Source: Poriferisodalis sp965198245
GTDB lineage: Bacteria; Actinomycetota; Acidimicrobiia; Acidimicrobiales; Poriferisodalaceae
Direction: 5' to 3'
Assembly: GCF_965198245.1 (NCBI RefSeq)
Contig: NZ_OZ240249.1
Span: 3,658,001 to 3,722,000, forward strand
Length of the DNA stretch: 64,000 nucleotides
A program made the position numbers and the translations under genes. Position 1 is the stretch's first letter, and each line of letters begins with the position of its first letter. The notes below the pieces were generated by a model, which worked only from the letters and a program-made list of their open reading frames with translations, was not told the origin of the DNA and ran no database searches. Of this stretch, positions 1 to 8,750 are shown in pieces.

Positions 1-47
1 GCGGACCTCGTCCAACGAGGAAATCGGCGGCGCTGCACCGACAGTGC

Positions 48-1232
48 TCACAGCAGCTTCAGACCTTCGTTGTAGCGACGGGTCGGCAGGTGTTCCTCGC
101 AGAGCAGGCGCGCCATGTCCCGGAATATGCCAGCGGTTTCGCTGTCAGGGTCGACAGCCGTGATCGGCATGCCCTCGTCTCCGCCCGCACGCAATTGCGG
201 CACCAGCGGCACCTGACCCAGCAGCGGCACATCCATCTCATCGGCCAGGGCCTGGCCGCCACCCGAACCGAACAGCTCGTAGCGCTTGCCGTCGTCACCC
301 GTGAACCAGCTCATGTTCTCGATTACCGCCCGCACCTGCAGGTTGACACGCGAGGCCATGTGGGCGGCACGCTGGGCGACCTTCTGGGCCGCGGGCTGCG
401 GTGTGGTCACCACCAACAGCTCCGAGCGGGGCAGGAACTGCGCCAGCGACAGCGAGATGTCGCCGGTGCCTGGCGGCAGGTCGATAAGTAGGTGGTCGGG
501 ATCGTCCCAGAAGACATCGGTAAGGAACTGTTCAAGCGCTTTGTGCAGCATCGGGCCGCGCCAGATGACCGGTTGGTCCTCGCGGGCGAAGAAGCCCATG
601 GACATGCACCGCACACCGTGCGCCTCGGTGGGCACCACCATCTGGTCGATCACGGTGGGGGGACGGTTCACGCCGAGCATCCGGGGAATGGAGAAGCCCC
701 ACACGTCGGCGTCGATGACTGCGGTGCGCGTGCCGCGTTGGGCCAGCGCGATCGCGAGATTGACCGTCACGCTGGACTTGCCGACGCCGCCCTTGCCGCT
801 GGCCACCAGCAGCACGCGGGTCTTGTTGCCAGCTTGGGCGAACGGCACGGACCGCCCCTCGGCGTGGCCGTGGCCTTCGTGGGTGCCCGCGGTGGCAGCA
901 GGATCGCCGATGAGCTGAGCCCGCAGCGCCGATTGCTCGGCCTCGTCCATCACGGTGAATTCCACGACCACGTCGTCGATGCCGTCGAGCGCACACCCGG
1001 CCTCGCTGACAGCGTGCGAGACGTGTCCGGCAGCGGGCCAATCGCGTGACGGCACGGCGACCAGCACCTGTGCGGCACGCCCTGCGACGGCCGCAGCACG
1101 CAGCATGCCCATCTGGCCGATCGGTCGACGCAGCTCCGGGTCGATCACGTCGGCCACGGCGGCGGCCAGCTGCTGATCGGTGACGGTCGCTGCTCGGCTG
1201 TCGGTGGCTGAATGTCGGCGCTTGGCCCTCAC
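48..1232 (-). CDS. mrp: Mrp/NBP35-family P-loop ATPase (iron-sulfur carrier)
   Basis: The protein resembles Mrp/ApbC scaffolds, which bind and transfer [4Fe-4S] clusters in the cytoplasm. The N-terminus holds a MIP18-like segment (VIDPELRRPIGQMGM). It is followed by the deviant Walker A motif GKGGVGKSS, the switch motif DADVWGFSIPRMLG and the LIDLPPGTGD segment typical of the family. The open frame extends to 1379, but that extension (WRTVNCRERWPGLNC...) looks non-coding. A GTG at 1232 with AGGGG about 6 nt upstream is the better start and gives 394 residues. No CxxC cluster-binding pair is evident near the C-terminus, as in many Mrp forms. It is monocistronic here. Confidence 0.88.
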   Translation of the reverse strand: MRAKRRHSATDSRAATVTDQQLAAAVADVIDPELRRPIGQMGMLRAAAVAGRAAQVLVAVPSRDWPAAGHVSHAVSEAGCALDGIDDVVVEFTVMDEAEQSALRAQLIGDPAATAGTHEGHGHAEGRSVPFAQAGNKTRVLLVASGKGGVGKSSVTVNLAIALAQRGTRTAVIDADVWGFSIPRMLGVNRPPTVIDQMVVPTEAHGVRCMSMGFFAREDQPVIWRGPMLHKALEQFLTDVFWDDPDHLLIDLPPGTGDISLSLAQFLPRSELLVVTTPQPAAQKVAQRAAHMASRVNLQVRAVIENMSWFTGDDGKRYELFGSGGGQALADEMDVPLLGQVPLVPQLRAGGDEGMPITAVDPDSETAGIFRDMARLLCEEHLPTRRYNEGLKLL

Positions 1233-1561
1233 TGGGTGCCCCTGACCGGTTGCGATGGATTGCCGCGTGGAGGCTGCACCGGCGTTGCAGCCGCGCCAGC
1301 GGCCCGCCTCGCACGCTACTGGCGCGACCTTGCAGTTGAGCCCTGGCCAACGCTCACGGCAATTGACTGTTCGCCACAAGTGAGCATGCCACCGGCAAAT
1401 TGCACCCGCGTCACAGGGACCCGATAGTCGGTCCAGTCAGCACACTCCCAGCCCATTGAGGGTCATTCCGTTGTGGTCGCGGCAGCGATTTCCCGCCCAT
1501 CGACTGCCCGCGTCCGAAAGCAACTCTTGCCGAATCGCTCAGTACGAAGTCATCGCAATGC

Positions 1562-1599
1562 GACATGAAGAAACATCAATTTGACATGAAGAAATATCG
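1562..1599 (+). promoter_or_regulatory. Direct repeat upstream of a secreted-protein gene
   Basis: GACATGAAGAAACATC (1562-1577) recurs as GACATGAAGAAATATC (1583-1598), 21 bp apart, or two helical turns. It lies about 50 bp before the GTG start at 1647. TTGACA at 1581-1586 overlaps the second copy and could be a -35 element, but no well-spaced -10 is obvious. The stretch 1233-1646 is otherwise gene-free. Confidence 0.4.
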
Positions 1600-1646
1600 A
1601 TATCTAACGTCTACGTGAACAAGAATGCACAACCGAAGGGGTCAAG

Positions 1647-2549
1647 GTGAAACGACAAATACGATCTTGCGCAGTGGCAGCCGCCCTGCTTCTGACGGGC
1701 AGCTTCTTGGTGACGGTGCCTGCCGCAGCCGAGGACTCCGGGGGCGTGGGCCCCGGCAACGACCTACTGAGCGACACTTGGCACAAACAACCCACAACCG
1801 GCGAAGGAATCAACCCAGGTGCCGACGGCGAGGAGCCACCGAGCACCGGCGAAGGTGGCGGCGCCGGCGACGACGAACAGCCCAGTTACAACGATGGGAT
1901 CGAGGGTTTGCAATCAGAGGGCCCGATCGGGCCAGTTGGCTCCACCGGCGTGCCCACCTACGGGGCTCTGTGGGCACCCGGCGAAATGATCCCCACAGCC
2001 GTTGAGATTCTCTTCGACGACGCCAACGTCGAATTGTTCACGCTCGAGCCAGAAGATCGATCGCTGTTCGCTGCACTGCTCGTGATCGACAACCACGAGG
2101 CGCCCACCGAGTACCGATTCGAGAATGCGGTGCCTGAAGGCCACACCGCCGAATTGCAGCCGGATGGTTCGGTGAGATTCTTCGACGCCGACGGCAACGA
2201 ATCAGGCGGTATCGCTTCGCCTTGGGCCATCGACGCCAACGGCGAGGAAGTGCCCACCCGTTACACCCTCGACGGCACAACCCTCATTCAAGCCATCGAT
2301 CACGAAGGTGCTGCCTACCCCGTCGTTGCCGATCCGGTGTGGCTTGTTGCCGTCGTCGCCCTCGCGATACGAGTTGCTCCCACGGCTTCGGCCGTAGTGT
2401 CGGCTTGCGGCCCAGCGCAGTGCGTGGCGGTCGCCACGACTACTGGCAGGGCTGTCTACAATCACGTCAGGCCCCGTGGCGGATCATCTGGTGGCGGTCG
2501 CCCAGGGAATACTCCGACTTGCAACGCAAGAAACCGGACCGGGTGCTAG
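1647..2549 (+). CDS. Secreted protein of unknown function
   Basis: 300 residues with a clear signal peptide (KRQIRS..., hydrophobic LLLTGSFLV, AAA cleavage region near residue 28), so probably exported. An acidic Gly/Pro-rich linker follows (about residues 30-90). The middle domain is unrecognised, and a hydrophobic segment near residues 228-248 follows the phrase YPVVADPVW, which recurs in secreted actinobacterial proteins. The C-terminus is short, basic and Gly/Asn/Cys-rich. The GTG start has AAGGGG about 8 nt upstream. I cannot assign a function. A toxin-like C-terminus is conceivable but not supported by any motif. Confidence 0.7.
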   Translation: MKRQIRSCAVAAALLLTGSFLVTVPAAAEDSGGVGPGNDLLSDTWHKQPTTGEGINPGADGEEPPSTGEGGGAGDDEQPSYNDGIEGLQSEGPIGPVGSTGVPTYGALWAPGEMIPTAVEILFDDANVELFTLEPEDRSLFAALLVIDNHEAPTEYRFENAVPEGHTAELQPDGSVRFFDADGNESGGIASPWAIDANGEEVPTRYTLDGTTLIQAIDHEGAAYPVVADPVWLVAVVALAIRVAPTASAVVSACGPAQCVAVATTTGRAVYNHVRPRGGSSGGGRPGNTPTCNARNRTGC

Positions 2550-2620
2550 ACGATGCTGCGAAGGGACTTCGTGTTCCATAGTCGTACGCCGCGGAACCTC
2601 GAATTCGGAAGCTGGTTGAG

Positions 2621-3118
2621 TTGACGACACGGGTGGCGGAAGTGTTCCGCAGGGTCCGCTGGTCTGACGGCCGTCCGGTCAGTTATCGGCAGGACCGTGT
2701 CGCGCTTGGCCTCCACCTGTGGTCCTTGGCATCGGGGTTCACCGTGACCGTCCTGTGGATCGCCTCTTCGAGATGGGCGGCGTGGTGGGTGCTGATACCG
2801 CTGAGCATTGCGAACGGCGTCGGGTTCGAAATCGTCGCAAGGAACCGCTTGCGACGCGCCGTGCTGCAGGTCGAAGCCCTCGGCAGCGCAGGCCAAGCAC
2901 AGGTCAAGGCGAGGCTCACAGACCCGATCAGCCGCCTCGACGACTACGTCGTCCAACGCTACAACCGGAAGGCCGAGGAGTTCATGACTCGCGCCGAAAT
3001 GGCGAAGGCCAGTGGAGACCAAAAGTCTGAGGCCAAATGCCTGCGGCTAGCAGAGCGTCACCGATTTTGGGGCCAGTGGTACGAGCGCACTGTTGAACGC
3101 TACGGCCGCTTCTTCTGA
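2621..3118 (+). CDS. Small membrane protein of unknown function
   Basis: 165 residues from a TTG start. Two adjacent hydrophobic segments (about residues 30-48 and 52-68, around SRWAAWW) predict a membrane hairpin. A charged helical C-terminal half follows (RAEMAKASGDQKSEAKCLRLAERH). It lies 71 bp after the secreted protein on the same strand and may be co-transcribed. A decayed copy of its 3' end lies just downstream (3157-3240). No family recognised. Confidence 0.6.
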   Translation: MTTRVAEVFRRVRWSDGRPVSYRQDRVALGLHLWSLASGFTVTVLWIASSRWAAWWVLIPLSIANGVGFEIVARNRLRRAVLQVEALGSAGQAQVKARLTDPISRLDDYVVQRYNRKAEEFMTRAEMAKASGDQKSEAKCLRLAERHRFWGQWYERTVERYGRFF

Positions 3119-3156
3119 AGATATCCGCCGGTCAAAGTGTCCCGCAAGGAAGTGAT

Positions 3157-3240
3157 CCGAAGGCGGAGGAGTTCCAGGCTCGAGCCGAGACGGCCCAAGC
3201 CAGTGGAAACCAGAAGTCTGCAGCTAGCTGAGAGCTCTAG
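3157..3240 (+). pseudogene. Decayed duplicate of the preceding gene's 3' end
   Basis: CCGAAGGCGGAGGAGTTC and the next roughly 65 bp align with the part of the upstream gene encoding RKAEEFMTRAEMAKASGDQKS (about 2967-3055). They share GCCAGTGGA, CCAGAAGTCTG-like and CTAGC-AGAG blocks, and an internal stretch is lost. It has no start and cannot encode a product alone. It probably arose by partial tandem duplication followed by decay. Confidence 0.6.
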
Positions 3241-3258
3241 CGGACGCTCCGCCGTCGG

Positions 3259-4464
3259 CTATTGGAGTTCGGATTCCATCTCGGCGATCGCGTCTTCGAG
3301 CGCCGCTGCCATGGCTGGCGGCGGGTTGCGCTCGAGCGCCGCTTGGTAGTAGCCGATCGCGCCCCGCGGGTCGCGCTCGATGAAGCGGGCCGTGTAGCCG
3401 CGGAACACCCACGGATCGAACTCACCAGGATTGAGCGCCACGGCCGCATCGAGCGATGCGATGCCCGCGGTGATCAGCTCGGGATCTGGGATGCGCACCA
3501 GCAGCCAGCCACGAAGGGCCAAGGCCTCGGTGTCGCTGGGATCTTCGGCCAGCACCCGGTCGAGATCGACCAGCGCCGACTGCAGGTCGCAGCCGGCGAC
3601 GAGTGCATCGGCGGTTTCGCCGGAACTGGACGAGTCCTGAGCAGACAGCGATTCGCAGTGACGCAGGTGCAAGCGAGCAGACAACACCAGTGCGCCGCGC
3701 AGGTCGCGGTCGAGGCGGAAGATCTCCTCCAGCGTGGCGCGGGACTCGTCGAGCTGGTTCGCAGCGAACTGGCGCTGAGCATCGACCAGCAGCGAACGGG
3801 CCGAGCGGTCGATATCTCCCGAGATGGTCTCGCCCGACAGGCGCAGCCCGACCGAACGCGCCACCCCCACGCCAGCCAGCGCGCCGACGAGCACGAGGGC
3901 GCCAACGGACACGACCGAGACAAAGCGAAATCGCCGCGGCCGTGGCTCTTCAGGCGGATGCTGAGGCGCAGAAGCTTCCCCGGCGCCGTCTCGGTGTGGT
4001 TCGTCAGCACGCGCCCGAGCCCGCCAGCGACGAGTTGCGGCCCACAGGCCTGCCACAGCCGCGGCGAACGCGGCCACCGGGAGCGCCCACACCAGCGTGC
4101 CCACTCCCTCCCCTGGCGGCAGCGCGTTCACATCGTCGCCGTAGGCGGCAGCGAGGTCGGCCCGGATCTCGGTGTCGCTGCGACCGGCGTCCACCCAGAG
4201 ATCGATCTGGCGCCGCATGGCAGCCGCGGCTGGCGCGTTCGACTCGAGCACGCTCTGGCCGTCGCAGACCGGGCAGAGCGTCGCTTGCTTCAGCTCGTAG
4301 GCGCGCTCGGCCTCCGTCGCGGGCGGGCGTGACGCCGTAGCGGCAACGACGGCAGCAAGGATCGCCACGGCAACGACGACGAGCCAGCCGATACGTCGCA
4401 TCCTGGGACCACGGTGCTGCGGCCGGGCCGGCGCGGCGGGCGGGGTGCTCTCGGGCGAGCTCAT
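3259..4464 (-). CDS. ccmH: CcmH-type thiol oxidoreductase fused to a CcmI-like TPR domain
   Basis: Cytochrome c maturation protein that reduces apocytochrome cysteines for haem ligation. There is a membrane anchor at about residues 22-44. The CcmH signature LCPVCDGQSV follows, with its CxxC pair at the outer face, and then a second membrane segment near residues 120-140. The C-terminal half (about 180-401) has another transmembrane helix and helical TPR-like repeats (LDESRATLEEIF, ALALRGWLL), like CcmI, which holds the apocytochrome. The single 401-residue chain therefore combines CcmH and CcmI roles. The ATG is 7 nt after the ccmG stop, at the end of the operon. Confidence 0.85.
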   Translation of the reverse strand: MSSPESTPPAAPARPQHRGPRMRRIGWLVVVAVAILAAVVAATASRPPATEAERAYELKQATLCPVCDGQSVLESNAPAAAAMRRQIDLWVDAGRSDTEIRADLAAAYGDDVNALPPGEGVGTLVWALPVAAFAAAVAGLWAATRRWRARARADEPHRDGAGEASAPQHPPEEPRPRRFRFVSVVSVGALVLVGALAGVGVARSVGLRLSGETISGDIDRSARSLLVDAQRQFAANQLDESRATLEEIFRLDRDLRGALVLSARLHLRHCESLSAQDSSSSGETADALVAGCDLQSALVDLDRVLAEDPSDTEALALRGWLLVRIPDPELITAGIASLDAAVALNPGEFDPWVFRGYTARFIERDPRGAIGYYQAALERNPPPAMAAALEDAIAEMESELQ

Positions 4465-4471
4465 GCTGCGC

Positions 4472-5194
4472 TCATGAACCGGGCTGCGACGTCGCTGCGC
4501 CCTCGCTAGCGGAACCCAGCAGCAGCGCTATGACAGCGTCGGGATCGTCAGCGCTGATCTGACCCTGCCAGCGGGCCGCCACGATGCCCTCGGGCGTAAT
4601 CAGGAACGACTCGGGTGGCCGCAACACTCCGAACTCGACGGCCCATCGGGAATCGGGATCGTCGATGACCGGCCAATTGCCTCCGAGACGCTCATAGAAC
4701 GCGACGGCATCGTCGGTCCGATCGCCGAACGGGACGGCAATCAAGGCGCCGTCGTACCGATGGCGGAAGACCCATTCGGCCAGCGCAGGGTGTTCACGCT
4801 CGCACGGCACGCACCACGACGCAAAGAAGTTGACGAGCACCCACCGGGGCGACGCTGCATCGATGTCGAAGCGCGCCACACCGTCGGGACCGATATGCAC
4901 ACCCGGCATCGCCTGCGCACCGCCGGCCTGCACGAACTGCTCCTGCGGCCAGATCAGCTCGCCTCGAAGCGGTGGCACCAATTCGCCGATGAGCGGGCTG
5001 GCAGCCCGGATGCTGCCGCCGTCGGAGTCTCGCGTCGCCAGGAGCGCGATCAGGCCCGCCGCCGCCAGTCCGACGAACACCGCCGTGATCCGAACCCAGG
5101 CTCGGCGACGCGGCACCACCTGGCGGCTGCCGCTGTCGCTGTCGAGGGGCGCTTGCGGCTCCGCGCTCGACATCCCTTCAGGCTCCGGCGTCAC
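4472..5194 (-). CDS. ccmG: CcmG/DsbE thioredoxin-like protein
   Basis: Membrane-anchored thiol-disulfide protein that keeps apocytochrome c or CcmH reduced. An N-terminal membrane anchor (about residues 35-52) precedes a thioredoxin fold with active site FFASWCVPCEREHP and the cis-proline region PPESFLI. The start was chosen at a GTG that overlaps the ccmF stop (GTGA), with AGGGGAG upstream. An ATG 21 nt downstream is the alternative. 240 residues, near the family's usual size plus a linker. Confidence 0.88.
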   Translation of the reverse strand: MTPEPEGMSSAEPQAPLDSDSGSRQVVPRRRAWVRITAVFVGLAAAGLIALLATRDSDGGSIRAASPLIGELVPPLRGELIWPQEQFVQAGGAQAMPGVHIGPDGVARFDIDAASPRWVLVNFFASWCVPCEREHPALAEWVFRHRYDGALIAVPFGDRTDDAVAFYERLGGNWPVIDDPDSRWAVEFGVLRPPESFLITPEGIVAARWQGQISADDPDAVIALLLGSASEGAATSQPGS

Positions 5195-7185
5195 GAGCGG
5201 CGCTCCCCTGTAGCCGCACCGGCTCGCTCCTGTGCAGAGTCGACGGTTGGGCGAGCACCGCCCCCGCGCGGGACCCGGTCCCGCGCTCCGATGCGGTTCG
5301 GCACCAATGCCGCAGCAATGCCCAGCGCAAGCACGGCGCCGCCCAGCCACATCCACGCCACCAGCGGCTTGATGAGCACACGCAGCGCCACCTCGCTGCT
5401 GCCTTCTTCGGGAATGGTCGCAAGCGACAGGTACACGTCGTCGACCAGGCTCGTCGCCACCGACGGCGTCGAGATCGGCTGGCCGAATTCGGCGAAGCGC
5501 GTCACCGCAGGCTCGAAGGTGCCCCTGTCTTCTACGTCCACACGCACCCGGACCACCCGGTTGCCGTTCTCGATCGTGTCGGTCAGGCCCAGGTAGGTGA
5601 CTTCGTGGCCCGCAACCACGCCGGACTCGCCCGGCGACAGCGTGAACTCGCCTTCGGACCCGTACGCGCTCGACGCGATGAAACCGAATGCGATCACGCC
5701 CACGCCGATATGGGCGATCATGCCGCCGCCGGTGCGGCCGAGCAGGCCACGCCAGCCGTTGCGCCGCACGCCCAGCCACAACAGACGCGCGGCGCTGCCG
5801 ATCACGAATCCTCCCAAGCCCAGCGCCAGCACCTGCCACAGGCCGCGCGCACCGGCCCACACCGACAGCACCATCGTCAGCGAGCCGATCGCAGCCGGCC
5901 ACAGCATCCGCCTCGAACGCAGCTCAGCAGGCGTGTCGCGCCAATTCAGCGCCGGGGACAGGGCCATCAACCCGAGCAGTGCAATGCCCACCGGTGCCAG
6001 CATCCGATCGAAGTACGGCCGCCCGACAGCCAGCCGTTCGGAGGAGATCGCCTCGGCCAACAGCGGGAACACCGTGCCAAGCAGCACCACGAACGCCGCC
6101 ACCGCAAAGAGCAGGTTGTTCCCCAGGAATGATCCCTCCCGCGACCAGATCGAACCCAAGCTCGCGGGCTTTCGCAGCGCTTCGCCGCGCCACGCCACCA
6201 GCACCACACCGGTCGCCACGATCAAGGCAAAGAACGCCAACAGCAACGGCCCCAGCGAGGACTCGCTGAACTCGTGCACCGATTCGAGCACGCCCGAGCG
6301 GGTCAGGAACGTGCCGAAGATCGTCAACGCGAACGTCACAATGAGCAACGACAGATTCCACACACGCAGCATCTGGCGCCGCTGCTGGGTGATCAGCGAG
6401 TGCACGAACGCTGTGGCGGTCAGCCACGGCAGCAGCGAGGCGTTCTCGACGGGATCCCACGCCCAGTACCCGCCCCAGCCCAGGACCTCGTACGACCACC
6501 AGGCGCCCAGCATGATTCCCGTGCCCAAGCTGCCCCATGCCACGAGCGTCCAGCGGCGTGTATCGGCCATCCAGCGGCTGTCGAAGCGCCCCGTGACGAG
6601 CGCAGCCACAGCGAATCCGAACGGCACGGTGAAGCCGACGTAGCCGAGGTACAGCATCACCGGATGAATCGCCATCAACGGGTGGTTGCGCAGCAGCGGA
6701 TTCAAGCCGCCGCCGTCTGCGGGAGGGTTGGCCAGCGTGGCGAACGGGTTCGCCGGACCGGCGAGCAGTGCAAAGAAGAAAATGCAGACGCCCAGCATCA
6801 CCGCTAGCGCCCATGCCACCGTCGGTTCGGCAGTCCGGCCGCGGAATCGCCACGCGGCCGTGCCGACGTAGCCGCACAGCACCAGTGCCCACAGCAGGAT
6901 GGACCCTTCGAGCGCGCCCCAGAGTGTCGCCATCTTGTAGATGAATGGGGTGGCGATGGTGGAGTTGTGCGCCACGTAGGCGACCGAGAAATTGTCGCTG
7001 AGCAATGCGAACTCCATCGCGCCAACGGCCAGCACGCAGCCCGCAGCCATTGCCGCGATCCACGCCAGCGCCTGGCGGCACCGCTCGGGCTGCCCCAGTG
7101 CTCTCGCAGCGACCAGCGTTCCGGCGCCGCCGAGCGCGCTGACGAGGCCGACGGCCACGCCGAGCGTGCCCAGCACGGCGATCAC
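5191..7185 (-). CDS. ccmF: CcmF haem lyase
   Basis: 664-residue polytopic membrane protein that delivers haem from CcmE to apocytochrome c. It has many hydrophobic segments from the N-terminus and the haem-handling WWD-type motif WGGYWAWDPVENASLLPWL around residues 237-255. Conserved CcmF phrases include GALEGSILLWAL and LTRSGVLESVHEFSESSLGP. A large extracytoplasmic loop (EGEFTLSPGESG...) precedes the last helix. The start overlaps ccmE by 4 nt and the end overlaps ccmG. Confidence 0.95.
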   Translation of the reverse strand: MIAVLGTLGVAVGLVSALGGAGTLVAARALGQPERCRQALAWIAAMAAGCVLAVGAMEFALLSDNFSVAYVAHNSTIATPFIYKMATLWGALEGSILLWALVLCGYVGTAAWRFRGRTAEPTVAWALAVMLGVCIFFFALLAGPANPFATLANPPADGGGLNPLLRNHPLMAIHPVMLYLGYVGFTVPFGFAVAALVTGRFDSRWMADTRRWTLVAWGSLGTGIMLGAWWSYEVLGWGGYWAWDPVENASLLPWLTATAFVHSLITQQRRQMLRVWNLSLLIVTFALTIFGTFLTRSGVLESVHEFSESSLGPLLLAFFALIVATGVVLVAWRGEALRKPASLGSIWSREGSFLGNNLLFAVAAFVVLLGTVFPLLAEAISSERLAVGRPYFDRMLAPVGIALLGLMALSPALNWRDTPAELRSRRMLWPAAIGSLTMVLSVWAGARGLWQVLALGLGGFVIGSAARLLWLGVRRNGWRGLLGRTGGGMIAHIGVGVIAFGFIASSAYGSEGEFTLSPGESGVVAGHEVTYLGLTDTIENGNRVVRVRVDVEDRGTFEPAVTRFAEFGQPISTPSVATSLVDDVYLSLATIPEEGSSEVALRVLIKPLVAWMWLGGAVLALGIAAALVPNRIGARDRVPRGGGARPTVDSAQERAGAATGERRS

Positions 7186-7745
7186 AGCCGGGGCACCTCG
7201 AATGGGCAGTTGTCCAGGAAGCCTTCGGGCGGTTCGTCGGGATCTGGGATGCGCTCCGCGTTCGCCGCCTCGTAGGAGTTGGTGTGCTTGATGAGCATGT
7301 TGTCGCTCGAGAAGAAATGCGTGTCGCGACCGGCAACCGTCACGACGTCACCGGACACCCAGCGGCCTTCGAGCACCACCGGGATCCACGGCGATTCGAA
7401 CAGATCTGGAGGGTCGACGGAGTGGCGCACCGATACCGATGCGCAGTTGTGGATCACCTCGAAAGTGGTCACGCCGCCGTCGAGTGCCACCGACGCAGGT
7501 ACCACCCGTCCCTGCAGACGGAACCGGCGGTCGCCGAGTTCGACGCGCTCGGCGATGGCCTCATCGGCGTTGCGGAAGAACAGGGTGGCGTTGCGTAGGC
7601 CGGCGATCGCTGCCGCGCCACCCACGATGAGCAGCAGCAGCACGAACCCGCCGACCATGGCCTTGCGTCGGCGCCCCATCTCCCTGCGTGCCGCTGCACG
7701 ATCGGGAGCTTCCTCGAGCGGGTGCCGGGGGCTGAGGTCCGTCAT
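7182..7745 (-). CDS. ccmE: CcmE haem chaperone
   Basis: Periplasm-facing haem chaperone with one N-terminal membrane anchor (about residues 29-49) and an OB-fold domain. The haem-binding signature is seen as KHTNSY, the canonical HxxxY form rather than the CxxxY form found in some archaea and bacteria. A longer than usual insert (VRHSVDPPDLFESPWIPV) lies in the OB fold. 187 residues. Overlaps ccmD and ccmF by 4 nt. Confidence 0.92.
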   Translation of the reverse strand: MTDLSPRHPLEEAPDRAAARREMGRRRKAMVGGFVLLLLIVGGAAAIAGLRNATLFFRNADEAIAERVELGDRRFRLQGRVVPASVALDGGVTTFEVIHNCASVSVRHSVDPPDLFESPWIPVVLEGRWVSGDVVTVAGRDTHFFSSDNMLIKHTNSYEAANAERIPDPDEPPEGFLDNCPFEVPRL

Positions 7746-7906
7746 GTTTGTGCGGTCTCGTTGCTCGGATCCCCCGCAGACTCTGTCTTGCCAATGCCCA
7801 GGTCCCGACCGAGTGCGCGGCCGCGGCGGACTAGCCAGAGGGCGTAGGTCACAACCGCGGCCGCCACCAACACGTAACCCGTGAGCACGTTTGCTGCGTA
7901 GGTCAT
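7742..7906 (-). CDS. ccmD: CcmD-like small membrane protein
   Basis: 54 residues with one hydrophobic helix (GYVLVAAAVVTYALWLV) followed by basic RRGR, the pattern of CcmD. CcmD helps release holo-CcmE from the CcmABC complex. The ATG overlaps the ccmC stop as ATGA, and the stop overlaps the ccmE start. The position between ccmC and ccmE is the main evidence, because CcmD sequences are poorly conserved. Confidence 0.8.
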   Translation of the reverse strand: MTYAANVLTGYVLVAAAVVTYALWLVRRGRALGRDLGIGKTESAGDPSNETAQT

Positions 7907-8730
7907 CGTCCCGCCGCCTGTTCGCTGCGGCGCTCTTCGAGGAGCTCTTCCAGGGTTGCTTCGGAGGCGAGTTCTTCGAGGCGCAGCACTCGGTAGCGGT
8001 GGATGCCGATCCACAGCGCCACCACAGTGAAGACGGCCCATGAATACAGGAGGGTCCAATAGATCTCGCCGGCGAAATTGCGGTCGCCCCCGAGCCCGAG
8101 GTCCAAGCTGGCCTCTTGATGCAGCGTGCGCCACCAATCCACCGAGTAGTGGACGATCGGCAGGTTGACGACCGCGATGAGGGCCATCACCGCCGACCGC
8201 CGTGCCCTGGAGCGAGGCTCGGCAGGCAGGCGCCGCAGCGCCAGGTAGCCGAGATAGGTCACGAACAGCAGGACGGTGGTGGTCAGCCGGGCGTCCCATT
8301 GCCAATAGGTGCCCCAGGTCACCTTCCCCCACAGCGACCCGGTCACCAGCGTGAGTGCGGTGAACAGCACGCCGAGCTCGGCGGCAGCTCCAGCCACGCG
8401 ATCCCACTGCCGCGCCTGTCGATCGGCGATGACACCCTCCAACCCTCCGGCGCCGCTGCGGGTCCGCCACAGCACTTTGGCGCTGGCGAATGCGGTCAGC
8501 ACAAAGCCGCCATAGGCCACCCAGATCGAGGGCACGTGCACGTACATCAGCCGGACAGCGTCGCCTTGCACCTTGTCGGCGGGCGAGATCCACAGTGCCA
8601 GCAGTGCCATCACAGCGACTGCCGCGATCGCCACCACACCCAGCACCCGGGTCGCGACGCTGCCGGTCATCGACAGCGACGCGGCGCGTTGTGCCTGCTG
8701 GTGCAGGTCGGGCTCAGCGGCCCCGATCAT
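7903..8730 (-). CDS. ccmC: CcmC haem delivery protein
   Basis: 275-residue membrane protein, part of CcmABCD, that loads haem onto CcmE. Six hydrophobic segments flank the haem-handling WWD-type motif WGKVTWGTYWQWDARLT, and the conserved MYVHVPSIWVAYG and VHYSVDWWRTLHQ are present. The C-terminal tail is acidic and helical. It begins 20 nt after the ccmB stop. Confidence 0.94.
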   Translation of the reverse strand: MIGAAEPDLHQQAQRAASLSMTGSVATRVLGVVAIAAVAVMALLALWISPADKVQGDAVRLMYVHVPSIWVAYGGFVLTAFASAKVLWRTRSGAGGLEGVIADRQARQWDRVAGAAAELGVLFTALTLVTGSLWGKVTWGTYWQWDARLTTTVLLFVTYLGYLALRRLPAEPRSRARRSAVMALIAVVNLPIVHYSVDWWRTLHQEASLDLGLGGDRNFAGEIYWTLLYSWAVFTVVALWIGIHRYRVLRLEELASEATLEELLEERRSEQAAGR

Positions 8731-8750
8731 CGTGAGCCCGCGTTCATTAC

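Noticed and set aside
3262..4332. 356-codon plus-strand frame
   Set aside because: Antisense to ccmH; composition is His/Arg/Gln-rich with no domain.
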